A stretch of DNA of 53,239 nucleotides, taken from Salinimicrobium terrae DSM 17865. GTDB lineage: Bacteria > Bacteroidota > Bacteroidia > Flavobacteriales > Flavobacteriaceae. The notes under the pieces were generated by a model. The model made no database searches and was not told the DNA's origin. It saw only the letters and a list, made by a program, of their open reading frames with translations. The stretch covers positions 287,644-340,882 of the forward strand of contig NZ_AUKI01000020.1 of assembly GCF_000424665.1 (NCBI RefSeq), given 5' to 3'. Made by a program: the position numbers and the translations under genes. Of the stretch, positions 41,225 through 48,931 are shown piece after piece. Within the stretch, counting starts at the first letter, position 1. Each line of letters starts with the position of its first letter.

Positions 41225-43429
41225 ATGATGACGGAAGCCGCTATAGAAAAAGAAAACAAGGAGATTGCCCAGCAGTATAAGAAATTGCTGCGCATTAGCT
41301 ACCAAAACCTTTCCGAAGAAGATAAAAAGCTTATTCGGCAGGCTTTTGACGTAGCGGTTGATGCCCATAAGGACCAACGGAGAAAATCGGGGGAGGCTTA
41401 TATCTTCCACCCTATTGCTGTTGCTAAAATAGTGGCTTCAGAAATTGGTCTCGATGCGACTTCTATTGCTGCTGCCCTGCTCCACGATGTGGTTGAGGAT
41501 ACCAGTTACACTCTTGAAGACATTCACAGGACTTTTGGAGAAACAGTGGCCAGAATTGTCGATGGCCTCACAAAGATCTCTCACCTGGAGCATGACAAAG
41601 ATGTTTCCCTGCAGGCAGAGAACTTCAGGAAAATGCTGCTTACGCTTAACGACGATGTACGTGTGATCATCATCAAGATCGCCGACCGCCTGCACAACAT
41701 GCAGACCATGGACTCCATGCGGACAGACAAGCAGGAGAAAATAGCTTCAGAAACACTTTATATCTACGCTCCCCTGGCCCACCGCATTGGACTCTACAAT
41801 ATAAAAACCGAACTTGAGGACATGGGGTTGAAATACACCGAACCTGAAGTTTACAATGAGATCCTGCAAAAGATCCGGGAAAGCAAAGAGGAACAGGATG
41901 CTTATATCGGGGAATTTAACCAGGTGATCAAAGACTCCCTTGACAGGGAGCAAATGCAGTACACCATTAAAGGAAGACCAAAATCCATCTATTCGATACG
42001 ACGAAAGATGAAGAACCAGAACGTAAGTTTTGACGAGGTGTACGATAAATTTGCAGTAAGGATCATTTACAAATCTGATTCTGCCAATGAGAAATTCCTG
42101 GCCTGGAAGATCTATTCTATAGTGACAGATCATTTTAGACCTAATCCTACCCGCCTTCGCGACTGGATCTCCTCCCCTAAGTCTACAGGTTATGAAGCCT
42201 TGCATATTACGGTAATGGGGCCAAAAGGACGTTGGGTAGAAGTGCAGATACGCAGTGAACGCATGAATGAGATCGCAGAAAAAGGTTATGCCGCTCATTA
42301 TAAATACAAAGAAGGTAACGGGGAAGACAGTTTGGAGGAATGGGTAAACAAACTTCAGGAGGCACTGGAGAATTCCGAGGTAAACGCTGTGGATTTTGTA
42401 GAGCAATTCAAGCTCAATTTATACTCAAAAGAGATCTTTGTATTTACGCCGCAAGGGGAATTAAAATCCCTCCCTAAGGGAGCTACCCCTTTAGATTTTG
42501 CTTTCAGCATACATACAGAAGTAGGATTACGAACCCGCGGGGCCAGAATTAACGGCAAACTTGTTCCTCTTAGTACCACCCTTCACAGTGGGGACCAGGT
42601 GGAGATCATTACTTCAGAAAAAGCAAAACCAAATTCAAACTGGCTGGATTATGCCACCACAGCCAGAGCCCGGGCAAAGATCAAGTCTTCTTTAAAGGAA
42701 GAAAAGAAAAATATTGCAGAAGAAGGAAAAGCAATCCTCACCAGAAAGCTACGGGCTCAAAAGATTCCGTTCAATGAAAAAACGGTGAATGAGCTTGTGA
42801 TTTTCTTTAAACTGAAGACCAGTCTGGATCTATTTTACCGGGTTGGAGTTGGGATTATTGATAACCAGAAGTTAAAGGATTATGCCGCTTCCCGAAGCAA
42901 TGCGTTGGTAAGCTTCTTTAAAAGCAAAATAAGGAAGACTCCCACTGTAGAAGATATCGACAGGGATGAAATCACTGCCAAATACGATCAACTGGTGTTT
43001 GGACGAGAGGAAGAAGTGCTGGATTATAAACTGGCCAACTGCTGTAATCCCATTCCGGGGGATAGTGTCTTTGGATTTATTACGGTAAGTGAAGGCATTA
43101 AGGTTCATAAAAAGGATTGCCCGAATGCTATCCAGTTACAGAGCAATTTCGCCTACAGGATCATACAGGCAAAATGGAAAGATTCTACCCAGGAAGAGTT
43201 CAAGGCTGTGATAAAATTAACGGGAATAGACAATATTGGACTTGTAAATGATGTAACCCGGGAGATCTCCAATAACATGAATGTCAACATCAAGAACATC
43301 AACTTTGACAGTAGTGACGGAATTTTCACCGGGAGGATCACCGTAGTGGTAAAAAACAACAGTATCCTAAAGAAATTAATGGAACACCTTAAAAAAATAA
43401 ACGGTATAGATAAGGTCTCACGTGAATAA
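41225..43429 (+). CDS. Bifunctional RelA/SpoT family (p)ppGpp synthetase/hydrolase
   Basis: 734 residues. HD hydrolase domain at about 45-200 with intact HDVVED (87-92). The synthetase domain follows (RRKMKNQNVSFDEVYDKFAVRII, STGYEALHITV, RWVEVQIRS), then TGS (IFVFTPQGELKSLPKGATPLDFAF), a helical/CC region with CCNPIPGD, and C-terminal ACT (LTGIDNIGLVNDVTREIS). It makes and degrades (p)ppGpp, as expected for the single Rel of Bacteroidota. An antisense open frame of 219 codons in the middle is a by-product of codon structure. Confidence 0.95.
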   Translation: MMTEAAIEKENKEIAQQYKKLLRISYQNLSEEDKKLIRQAFDVAVDAHKDQRRKSGEAYIFHPIAVAKIVASEIGLDATSIAAALLHDVVEDTSYTLEDIHRTFGETVARIVDGLTKISHLEHDKDVSLQAENFRKMLLTLNDDVRVIIIKIADRLHNMQTMDSMRTDKQEKIASETLYIYAPLAHRIGLYNIKTELEDMGLKYTEPEVYNEILQKIRESKEEQDAYIGEFNQVIKDSLDREQMQYTIKGRPKSIYSIRRKMKNQNVSFDEVYDKFAVRIIYKSDSANEKFLAWKIYSIVTDHFRPNPTRLRDWISSPKSTGYEALHITVMGPKGRWVEVQIRSERMNEIAEKGYAAHYKYKEGNGEDSLEEWVNKLQEALENSEVNAVDFVEQFKLNLYSKEIFVFTPQGELKSLPKGATPLDFAFSIHTEVGLRTRGARINGKLVPLSTTLHSGDQVEIITSEKAKPNSNWLDYATTARARAKIKSSLKEEKKNIAEEGKAILTRKLRAQKIPFNEKTVNELVIFFKLKTSLDLFYRVGVGIIDNQKLKDYAASRSNALVSFFKSKIRKTPTVEDIDRDEITAKYDQLVFGREEEVLDYKLANCCNPIPGDSVFGFITVSEGIKVHKKDCPNAIQLQSNFAYRIIQAKWKDSTQEEFKAVIKLTGIDNIGLVNDVTREISNNMNVNIKNINFDSSDGIFTGRITVVVKNNSILKKLMEHLKKINGIDKVSRE

Positions 43430-43434
43430 TCTTA

Positions 43435-43442
43435 TACCTTTG
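43435..43442 (+). promoter_or_regulatory. -7 promoter box of the Fur family gene
   Basis: TACCTTTG matches TAnnTTTG exactly, 11 bases before the ATG at 43454 and right after the stop of the rel gene. Confidence 0.6.
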
Positions 43443-43453
43443 CACCCATAATT

Positions 43454-43909
43454 ATGAGCAAGAAATCAGTCAGTAAGAACGACCAGGCAGTCGTAAAAAA
43501 TGTTTTTACAAAGTACCTGGAAGAGAAGGGACATCGCAAAACTCCCGAGCGTTTTGCAATCCTGCAGGAGATCTACAATAGTGATGAACATTTTGACATT
43601 GAATCTCTGTACATAAAAATGAAAAACAAAAAATACAGGGTGAGTCGGGCTACCTTGTATAATACTATTGAACTTCTCCTGGAATGCGGACTTGTGCGCA
43701 AGCATCAATTCGGGAATAACCAGGCGCAGTATGAAAAATCATACTTTGACCGCAATCACGACCACATAATCTTGACCGATACCGGGGAAGTGATAGAGTT
43801 TTGTGATCCACGCATACAGTCGATCAAACAGACTATCGAAGAGGTCTTTAATATCGAAATCAGTACACATTCCTTATATTTTTACGGAAACAAAAAAACA
43901 ACCGAATAA
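43454..43909 (+). CDS. Fur family transcriptional regulator
   Basis: 151 residues. The winged helix is clear ([60 protein letters not shown]), followed by a dimer domain with [22 protein letters not shown] and STHSLYFYG. The CxxC zinc sites of typical Fur are missing; only one Cys follows the His-Asp-His. It may sense iron or another metal through His/Asp/Glu. It has a promoter of its own and lies 11 bases before purA. Confidence 0.9.
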   Translation: MSKKSVSKNDQAVVKNVFTKYLEEKGHRKTPERFAILQEIYNSDEHFDIESLYIKMKNKKYRVSRATLYNTIELLLECGLVRKHQFGNNQAQYEKSYFDRNHDHIILTDTGEVIEFCDPRIQSIKQTIEEVFNIEISTHSLYFYGNKKTTE

Positions 43910-43920
43910 CCTGAACTTTT

Positions 43921-45192
43921 ATGGCAGTAGACTTACTTCTTGGATTACAATGGGGAGATGAAGGAAAAGGAAAAATTGTAGATGTATTTACCAAACAATA
44001 TGATATCATCGCCCGCTTCCAGGGAGGTCCCAATGCCGGACATACCTTAGAATTTGATGGGCAGAAGCATGTGCTTCACACCATTCCCTCGGGCATCTTC
44101 CATGAAAAGGCAATAAATCTTGTGGGTAACGGCGTGGTAATAGACCCTGTGATCTTTAAGAGGGAGCTCGATAACCTAACAAAATCGGGGGTTGATTACA
44201 CAAAGAAACTCATTATTTCCAGAAAGGCGCATTTAATCCTGCCTACGCACCGATTGCTGGACGCAGCAAGTGAAGCTTCAAAAGGAAAAGCAAAAATTGG
44301 TTCCACGCTTAAAGGAATTGGCCCTACGTATATGGACAAGACCGGCAGGAATGGAATTCGTGTGGGAGATCTTGAACTAAGCGACTGGAAAGAAAAATAC
44401 CGCAATCTTGCCGATAAGCATGAAGCGATGATTAGCTTCTACAACGTAGATGTACAGTATAACCTGGGAGAATTGGAATCTGAATTCTTCAAAGCCATAG
44501 AAACGCTTAAATCACTTCAATTCATAGACAGTGAGGAGTATTTGTACCAGGCTCAGAAAAATGGAAAAACAATACTTGCAGAGGGAGCCCAGGGTTCTTT
44601 GCTGGACATAGACTTTGGAACCTATCCTTTCGTTACCTCCTCCAACACCACAGCAGCAGGAGCCTGTACGGGACTGGGTGTAGCGCCTAACCAGATTGGA
44701 GAAGTCTTCGGGATCTTTAAAGCTTACACCACCCGCGTTGGCAGTGGTCCCTTCCCTACCGAACTTTTTGACGAGGACGGAGAAACTATGGGACGCATTG
44801 GAAAAGAATTTGGAGCAACTACCGGAAGACCCCGCCGTTGTGGATGGCTTGACATGGTGGCCCTAAAATATGCCGTTCAGGTAAGTGGTGTCACGCAGCT
44901 TATCATGATGAAGGCTGATGTTTTGAGCGGGTTTGAAACTTTGAAGATCTGTACCGCCTATAATTATCGTGGCGAAGAGATCACTCACCTCCCATACAAT
45001 ATTGAACATGAGAATGTAACACCAATCTATACTCGTTTTAAAGGTTGGGATAAAGATCTTACTCAACTATCCTCTGCAGATGAACTGCCACAGGAACTGA
45101 AAGAATATATTTCTTTTATAGAAAAAGAACTGGAGATCCCTATTAAGATCGTTTCTGTAGGCCCGGACAGGCTACAGACCATCGAACTCTAA
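43921..45192 (+). CDS. purA: Adenylosuccinate synthetase
   Basis: 423 residues. LGLQWGDEGKGKIVD (8-20) is the GTP-binding P loop, FQGGPNAGHT follows, then GTTKGIGPTY-like STLKGIGPTYMDK and ATTGRPRRCGWLD in the C-terminal part. It joins IMP and aspartate with GTP in the first committed step to AMP. It follows a Fur-like gene 11 bases upstream. The transcript is probably ended by the MITE-like hairpin at 45218. Confidence 0.97.
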   Translation: MAVDLLLGLQWGDEGKGKIVDVFTKQYDIIARFQGGPNAGHTLEFDGQKHVLHTIPSGIFHEKAINLVGNGVVIDPVIFKRELDNLTKSGVDYTKKLIISRKAHLILPTHRLLDAASEASKGKAKIGSTLKGIGPTYMDKTGRNGIRVGDLELSDWKEKYRNLADKHEAMISFYNVDVQYNLGELESEFFKAIETLKSLQFIDSEEYLYQAQKNGKTILAEGAQGSLLDIDFGTYPFVTSSNTTAAGACTGLGVAPNQIGEVFGIFKAYTTRVGSGPFPTELFDEDGETMGRIGKEFGATTGRPRRCGWLDMVALKYAVQVSGVTQLIMMKADVLSGFETLKICTAYNYRGEEITHLPYNIEHENVTPIYTRFKGWDKDLTQLSSADELPQELKEYISFIEKELEIPIKIVSVGPDRLQTIEL

Positions 45193-45217
45193 AGGGTTTT
45201 TAAACAACTTTTCCCGT

Positions 45218-45343
45218 AGGCTGTCTAAAAGCCAGATTTAGGTCAACCTGAACTTGTTTCAGGTTCTAATTGGTTCTGAAACCAGATCCATAAGATTCTG
45301 AAATAAATTCAGAATGACGTTTTAATAGCTTTTTAGACAGCCT
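45218..45343. mobile_element. MITE-like element with 13-bp perfect terminal inverted repeats (copy 2)
   Basis: AGGCTGTCTAAAA at 45218-45230 and its exact complement TTTTAGACAGCCT at 45331-45343. The core GTCAACCTGAACTTG...CAGGTTCT and AAGATTCTGAAATAAATTC match copy 1 at 37217-37345. It holds no gene and may double as the terminator of purA. Confidence 0.75.
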
Positions 45344-45408
45344 TCTGCTTTTCTTTCCTATTTCCACACCTGGACAAAAAAAATTTCTGCAAATAGAATT
45401 TTATTTAT

Positions 45409-45427
45409 TAACTTTGAATTACAAAGT
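45409..45427 (+). promoter_or_regulatory. -7 box and overlapping operator-like palindrome 1
   Basis: TAACTTTG (45409-45416) matches TAnnTTTG. Its ACTTTG is one arm of ACTTTG-N5-CAAAGT (45411-45427), an exact inverted repeat followed by TACTTTTA. It lies 9 bases before the ATG of the 204-residue membrane protein. The same sequence recurs at 46364-46380. A repressor here would block the -7 box. Confidence 0.6.
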
Positions 45428-45435
45428 ACTTTTAA

Positions 45436-46050
45436 ATGAAGAAAAAAGAAGAAGACTATATGCAGGACTTAAAGGAGATACGGGCCATTATGGAACGCTC
45501 CACAAAATTCCTTTCCCTTAGTGGTATTTCGGGAGTAATGGCTGGGCTTTATGCTTTGGTCGGGGCTTATTTCATCTTTGAAATTTTTGATAATCAGGAG
45601 GCGCTGATTTTAGGAATACCTTCAAGGGAGCAGATTTGGAATCTTCTTTTGACAGGCATCATAGTGCTTGTCCTGGCCATAGCGACAGCTGTGATCCTGT
45701 CCATCCATAAGGCGAGGAAGCGTGGGGAAAAGGTCTGGAATCCGGCGGCAAAAAGAATGCTGGTGAATATGGCTGTTCCCCTGTTGACCGGAGGAATTTT
45801 AGCACTTATACTTTTAGCTAAAGGGCTGGTAATGCTGCTGGCACCCGTAACACTTATTTTTTACGGTCTTGCTTTGTATAATGCGGGTAAATTTACCTAC
45901 AGCGATGTGAAATATTTTGGTTTTATTCAATTGGTTCTGGGTTTAATGGCGGTTTATTTTACGCAGTACAGCCTCTTCTTTTGGGCTGCCGGTTTTGGTG
46001 TGATGCATATTATTTACGGGATCTATGTGAATTACAAATACGAAGGGTGA
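45436..46050 (+). CDS. Multi-pass membrane protein of unknown function
   Basis: 204 residues. A charged N-terminal helix (EEDYMQDLKEIRAIMERSTKF) precedes six predicted membrane helices (about 24-50, 64-88, 110-128, 130-150, 155-175, 178-198). I recognise it as a conserved flavobacterial type that goes with a winged-helix regulator, but no function is known to me. The ATGA/GTGA overlap with the next gene shows tight coupling. The gene's promoter overlaps the ACTTTG-N5-CAAAGT palindrome. Confidence 0.78.
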   Translation: MKKKEEDYMQDLKEIRAIMERSTKFLSLSGISGVMAGLYALVGAYFIFEIFDNQEALILGIPSREQIWNLLLTGIIVLVLAIATAVILSIHKARKRGEKVWNPAAKRMLVNMAVPLLTGGILALILLAKGLVMLLAPVTLIFYGLALYNAGKFTYSDVKYFGFIQLVLGLMAVYFTQYSLFFWAAGFGVMHIIYGIYVNYKYEG

Positions 46051-46346
46051 AAATATCTATAGATGGTTTGCATAAGGCGTTTGAGAGCAGGATAAGGCTC
46101 GGCATTATGTCAGCCCTGGCCGTTAATGATTCGCTGGATTTCTCTACCCTTAAGGATTTTCTTGAGGTGACCGACGGAAACCTGGCGAGTCACCTGAAGG
46201 CCCTGGAAAAGGAAGATTTTGTGACTGTAAAAAAGTCGTTTGTGGATCGAAAACCCAATACCAGGTATTCCATTACAAAGGAAGGACAAAAAGCTTTTGA
46301 AGAGCATCTTGCGGCGCTTGAAAAATTGATAAGATCACAGAAATAA
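46047..46346 (+). CDS. Winged-helix transcriptional regulator (HTH_34-like)
   Basis: 99 residues from a GTG at 46047; an upstream in-frame ATG at 45981 would overlap the neighbour by far more. The sequence LHKAFESRIRLGIMSALAVNDSLDFSTLKDFLEVTDGNLASHLKALEKEDFVTVKKSFVDRKPNTRYSITKEGQKAFEEHL is a typical ArsR/PadR-like winged helix with HTH (TLKDFLEVTDGNLASHLKAL) and wing (DRKPNTRYSI). No sensory Cys are present. It is coupled to the membrane gene upstream, so the membrane protein may feed a signal to it. The two ACTTTG-N5-CAAAGT palindromes next to it are its most likely targets, giving autoregulation. Confidence 0.85.
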   Translation: MKISIDGLHKAFESRIRLGIMSALAVNDSLDFSTLKDFLEVTDGNLASHLKALEKEDFVTVKKSFVDRKPNTRYSITKEGQKAFEEHLAALEKLIRSQK

Positions 46347-46363
46347 AATTTTTTTGCTCTTAT

Positions 46364-46380
46364 ACTTTGAATTTCAAAGT
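46364..46380 (+). promoter_or_regulatory. Operator-like palindrome 2
   Basis: ACTTTG-AATTT-CAAAGT, an exact inverted repeat, followed by ACTTTTA as in copy 1. It lies between the winged-helix gene and the next gene at 46419. The -7 match is imperfect here. Confidence 0.6.
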
Positions 46381-46418
46381 ACTTTTATAAAATATAATAA
46401 CCATTAAATCTGAATATT

Positions 46419-46751
46419 ATGGCACCAACTAAATTACATCAAAAACTGTTTACAGAAGCTTTAGTATGGAGGATGCTCACCGGCGCTCTTATTGGTTTTG
46501 TCTTCATCACGTTCTTCGTGATTGGAGTAGACAATCCCGATCATGAATGGCCGGAATACTGGAAGGCGAGACCAATGATAGTTGTTCCTATAACAGGAGC
46601 CATTGCCGGAGCCTTTTTTGATTTTATGCACCTGTTGCGCCGGCAGGGAGGAGCCCTAAAACTGCTGGGAATTATTCTTAGCCTTTTCGGATGTCTCATC
46701 ATCCTGTGGCTGGGCAGCGTCTACGGTCTGGCCGGTACACTTTGGGACTAG
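46419..46751 (+). CDS. Small membrane protein, unknown function
   Basis: 110 residues with three predicted membrane helices (about 17-37, 55-70, 80-105: LTGALIGFVFITFFVIGV, MIVVPITGAIAGAFFDFMH, LKLLGIILSLFGCLIILWLGSV). Some databases call such proteins KefB-like potassium transporters, but nothing in the sequence supports this. The operator-like palindrome lies 38 bases upstream, so it is probably controlled by the winged-helix regulator. Confidence 0.72.
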   Translation: MAPTKLHQKLFTEALVWRMLTGALIGFVFITFFVIGVDNPDHEWPEYWKARPMIVVPITGAIAGAFFDFMHLLRRQGGALKLLGIILSLFGCLIILWLGSVYGLAGTLWD

Positions 46752-46775
46752 TATTCCACACCTAAAATAAACGAC

Positions 46776-46871
46776 ATGAAAGACCAGATCCTCTCAAATC
46801 TCAATGATCCGCGACAGCTAGAAGAGTTGTACCGAAACAACAGAACTCCGTTTAAGCGGACCTTTAATTGA
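46776..46871 (+). CDS. 31-codon ORF, possible truncated remnant of a larger gene
   Basis: MKDQILSNLNDPRQLEELYR begins a short coding stretch ending at the TGA at 46869. The N-terminal helix-rich sequence with DPRQLEELYR and NRTPFKR looks like the start of a longer flavobacterial protein, cut by a stop codon rather than a complete gene. It sits in a 120-base gap, four bases before the lipoprotein start. Too short to judge from sequence alone. Confidence 0.4.
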   Translation: MKDQILSNLNDPRQLEELYRNNRTPFKRTFN

Positions 46872-46875
46872 TATA

Positions 46876-47274
46876 ATGAGAAAAACCATTTTATATACCC
46901 TAATTCTTTTACTCTGCCTGGCCTGCAAAAACGACGCAGAGTTTGAAGCTGAAGATCCTTCAGAAGTAACTGAAACTACTTCCGCAGCCGAAAATGGCAG
47001 CATCTTCAGTCCTGAAAAATGGAAGACCAAAGATGGTTTCGATTATCCTCATAGAAACAGAATGCTGAAGGACCTGATGACCGACGAGGATTTTCGCAGC
47101 CTTAAAAGAAATGAGGTGCTGGATCTTTTGGGAGAACCAGACAGGATCGACACGAATTACCTGTTCTACAGGGTTGAACAAAAACGTCTTAGCCTGTGGC
47201 CTATTCATACGAAGACTATGGTTGTCAAGTTTACGCAAGACAGCCTGATTGAATGGATCAAGATCCACGAATAA
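46876..47274 (+). CDS. Small lipoprotein of unknown function
   Basis: 132 residues. Lipobox LCLAC puts the lipid on Cys17. The mature part has a Glu/Ser-rich spacer, then a domain from 55 (GFDYPHRNRMLKDLMTDEDFRSLKRNEVLDLLGEPDRIDTNYLFYRVEQKRLSLWPIHTKTMVVKFTQDSLIEWIKIHE). LLGEPD followed by a YxFYRV-type strand is reminiscent of the BamE/SmpA fold, but I would not name it. It lies among small membrane genes downstream of the winged-helix regulator. Confidence 0.75.
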   Translation: MRKTILYTLILLLCLACKNDAEFEAEDPSEVTETTSAAENGSIFSPEKWKTKDGFDYPHRNRMLKDLMTDEDFRSLKRNEVLDLLGEPDRIDTNYLFYRVEQKRLSLWPIHTKTMVVKFTQDSLIEWIKIHE

Positions 47275-47306
47275 TTTACAAACTCTAATAAATAACCTAA
47301 ACAATC

Positions 47307-47597
47307 ATGATCATGAAAAACAAAAGAGTAACGGGTATTATGCTCACCGCAACATTTATTTTACTCCTGCCGTTAATTGCAATGCAATTCACCGCCGAAG
47401 TTGACTGGGACCTGTTTGATTTTATCATTATGGGTATCCTGCTTTACGGCACCGGCATTTGCATTGAACTTATGATGAGAAAAGTAAAAAGCAATGAAAA
47501 ACGAGTGTTTTATGCGGCAGCAATTCTTGGCGTCCTCTTCCTTGTATGGGCAGAATTGGCCGTTGGGATATTTGGTACTCCCTTTGCCGGCAGTTAG
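47307..47597 (+). CDS. Small membrane protein ending GIFGTPFAGS
   Basis: 96 residues with three predicted membrane helices (about 8-27, 35-55, 68-90). The C terminus AVGIFGTPFAGS is a conserved ending I have seen in small flavobacterial membrane proteins of unknown function. The first residues MIMK offer two ATG starts (47307 or 47313). Adjacent small membrane genes suggest a common envelope role. Confidence 0.7.
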   Translation: MIMKNKRVTGIMLTATFILLLPLIAMQFTAEVDWDLFDFIIMGILLYGTGICIELMMRKVKSNEKRVFYAAAILGVLFLVWAELAVGIFGTPFAGS

Positions 47598-47623
47598 TTT
47601 GATTCACTTTAAAAGAAGATCTT

Positions 47624-47893
47624 ATGAAAAATTCACTTCAGTTATCTACTGTTGTTTCCTGGTTATTGGGATTGATCATCCTAACCCTCGGGGTTTTGAA
47701 CCTGATTTTGATTCATCCTGTACCGGGCCTGATCTATATCCTGCTTTCCCTAATTTTCTTTCCACCGGTCGAAAAACTCTTTAGACACAGATTAGGGTTT
47801 TCAATTCCCTTTCCTATCCTGGTTGTGCTTGCTGTGATAATCTTCTGGTTTACTCTTGGGGTAAGCGACCTTGCTGAAATGTACGGACTGTAA
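47624..47893 (+). CDS. Small membrane protein of unknown function
   Basis: 89 residues with three predicted membrane helices (about 8-28, 32-48, 60-80: WLLGLIILTLGVLNLILI, GLIYILLSLIFFPPVEKLF, FPILVVLAVIIFWFTLGVSDL). A short charged loop holds PPVEKLFRHRLG. It lies 26 bases after the previous small membrane gene. No family is recognised. Confidence 0.68.
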   Translation: MKNSLQLSTVVSWLLGLIILTLGVLNLILIHPVPGLIYILLSLIFFPPVEKLFRHRLGFSIPFPILVVLAVIIFWFTLGVSDLAEMYGL

Positions 47894-47980
47894 AGACCTT
47901 GAGGTAACAAAAAATTGACAAGTAAAATCTGGTCAATGGCCGGTTTATTGCATAAAGGGAATTTGAAATACAATACAGCT

Positions 47981-48769
47981 ATGGAATATTTTGTGAAGGA
48001 AAAGTCGGTCGTAAGGAAGATCTGGGGAAAGAGTGATACGATCCTTTTCATCTTTGCAGGCGCCTCTGCAGAATTTGCCCTGAACAAGGCTGTAGACTGG
48101 CTTTATTTCACGGGCCGACTTCCCGCCGATCCATTGGGGCGACTTTTTTCCACTGTGTCTTATGCACGTCAAATCGTATTCCTGCCACGGGAGGAAGCCC
48201 TGGCGGCCATACACAGAATCAATGCGGTTCATACAGACGTTGAAAACAAGCGCAGGAGCAAAATTCCGCAGTGGGCTTACCGGGACGTGCTGTACATGCT
48301 TATTGGATACTCCATTCGTGCCTATGAGTTACTGGAGCAAAAACTTACAGTAGCCGAAAAACAGGAAGTTTTCGACGTTTTTTATCGCGTAGGTCTCGGA
48401 ATGGGAATAGAAGATTTGCCTGCTAATTATAAGGAATGGCTGCCAGATCGTGAAGCACACCTGGAGCGGGATCTTGAAAAAGGCAAATACAGTATTGACC
48501 TGTACAAGCAATACCGAAAACATCTCGGCCCCGTGCGATACTGGTTCCTATTGCAGGTTCAGGAGTTGGTTTGTCCACGCCGGGTTAAAGATTTGCTCGA
48601 AATTAAACCAAATCCTTTGATTCCTCCCGCTCTAGTTGCCTATAAAGCGAGTCGGAATTTAAAACTTGATCATCTTATAAAATCCCTTCTTCTTCCGTCA
48701 GATTATAAGGAGGAAATTAGGGAATTGGACAGGTTTGGAGAATTAAGCCGAAAAACTTCTAAAGCTTAA
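47981..48769 (+). CDS. Oxygenase MpaB/DUF2236 family protein
   Basis: 262 residues from the ATG at 47981 (MEYFVKEKSVVRKIWGKSD); a TTG 66 bases upstream is in frame but less likely. It has the DUF2236 pattern: DTILFIFAGASAEFALNKAVDWLYFTGRLPADPLGRLFSTVSYARQIVFLPREEALAAIHRINAVH, then YRDVLYMLIGYSIRAYELLE. Family members (MpaB, rubber oxygenase Lcp) bind haem b and oxidise hydrophobic substrates. The expected His ligand could be in INAVH. The substrate here is not predictable. It ends the small membrane gene cluster. Confidence 0.82.
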   Translation: MEYFVKEKSVVRKIWGKSDTILFIFAGASAEFALNKAVDWLYFTGRLPADPLGRLFSTVSYARQIVFLPREEALAAIHRINAVHTDVENKRRSKIPQWAYRDVLYMLIGYSIRAYELLEQKLTVAEKQEVFDVFYRVGLGMGIEDLPANYKEWLPDREAHLERDLEKGKYSIDLYKQYRKHLGPVRYWFLLQVQELVCPRRVKDLLEIKPNPLIPPALVAYKASRNLKLDHLIKSLLLPSDYKEEIRELDRFGELSRKTSKA

Positions 48770-48931
48770 ACTTTCTTCTCAACAAACAGGGATCCAAAAA
48801 TGCCATTTTTGACGCCTATTTTTTTCTATTGTTCAAGGTGTGCAGCAGCTTGGAAATTATTCTGAAAAATCTTATTTTAAAAAGGATAAGCTTCAGAAAT
48901 ATTTCTGAAAATCAATTAAAATCAACTCCTT
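48770..48931. other. Spacer with a perfect CAAAAATG-CC-ATTTTTG hairpin
   Basis: The palindrome lies near 48795-48811, in a stretch with no gene. It is one copy of a word dispersed across the window. No clear promoter was found for the next gene. Confidence 0.5.

Noticed and set aside
41747-42406. Antisense open frame of 219 codons inside the rel gene
   Set aside because: It lies wholly inside a well-supported RelA/SpoT frame and has no family signature.
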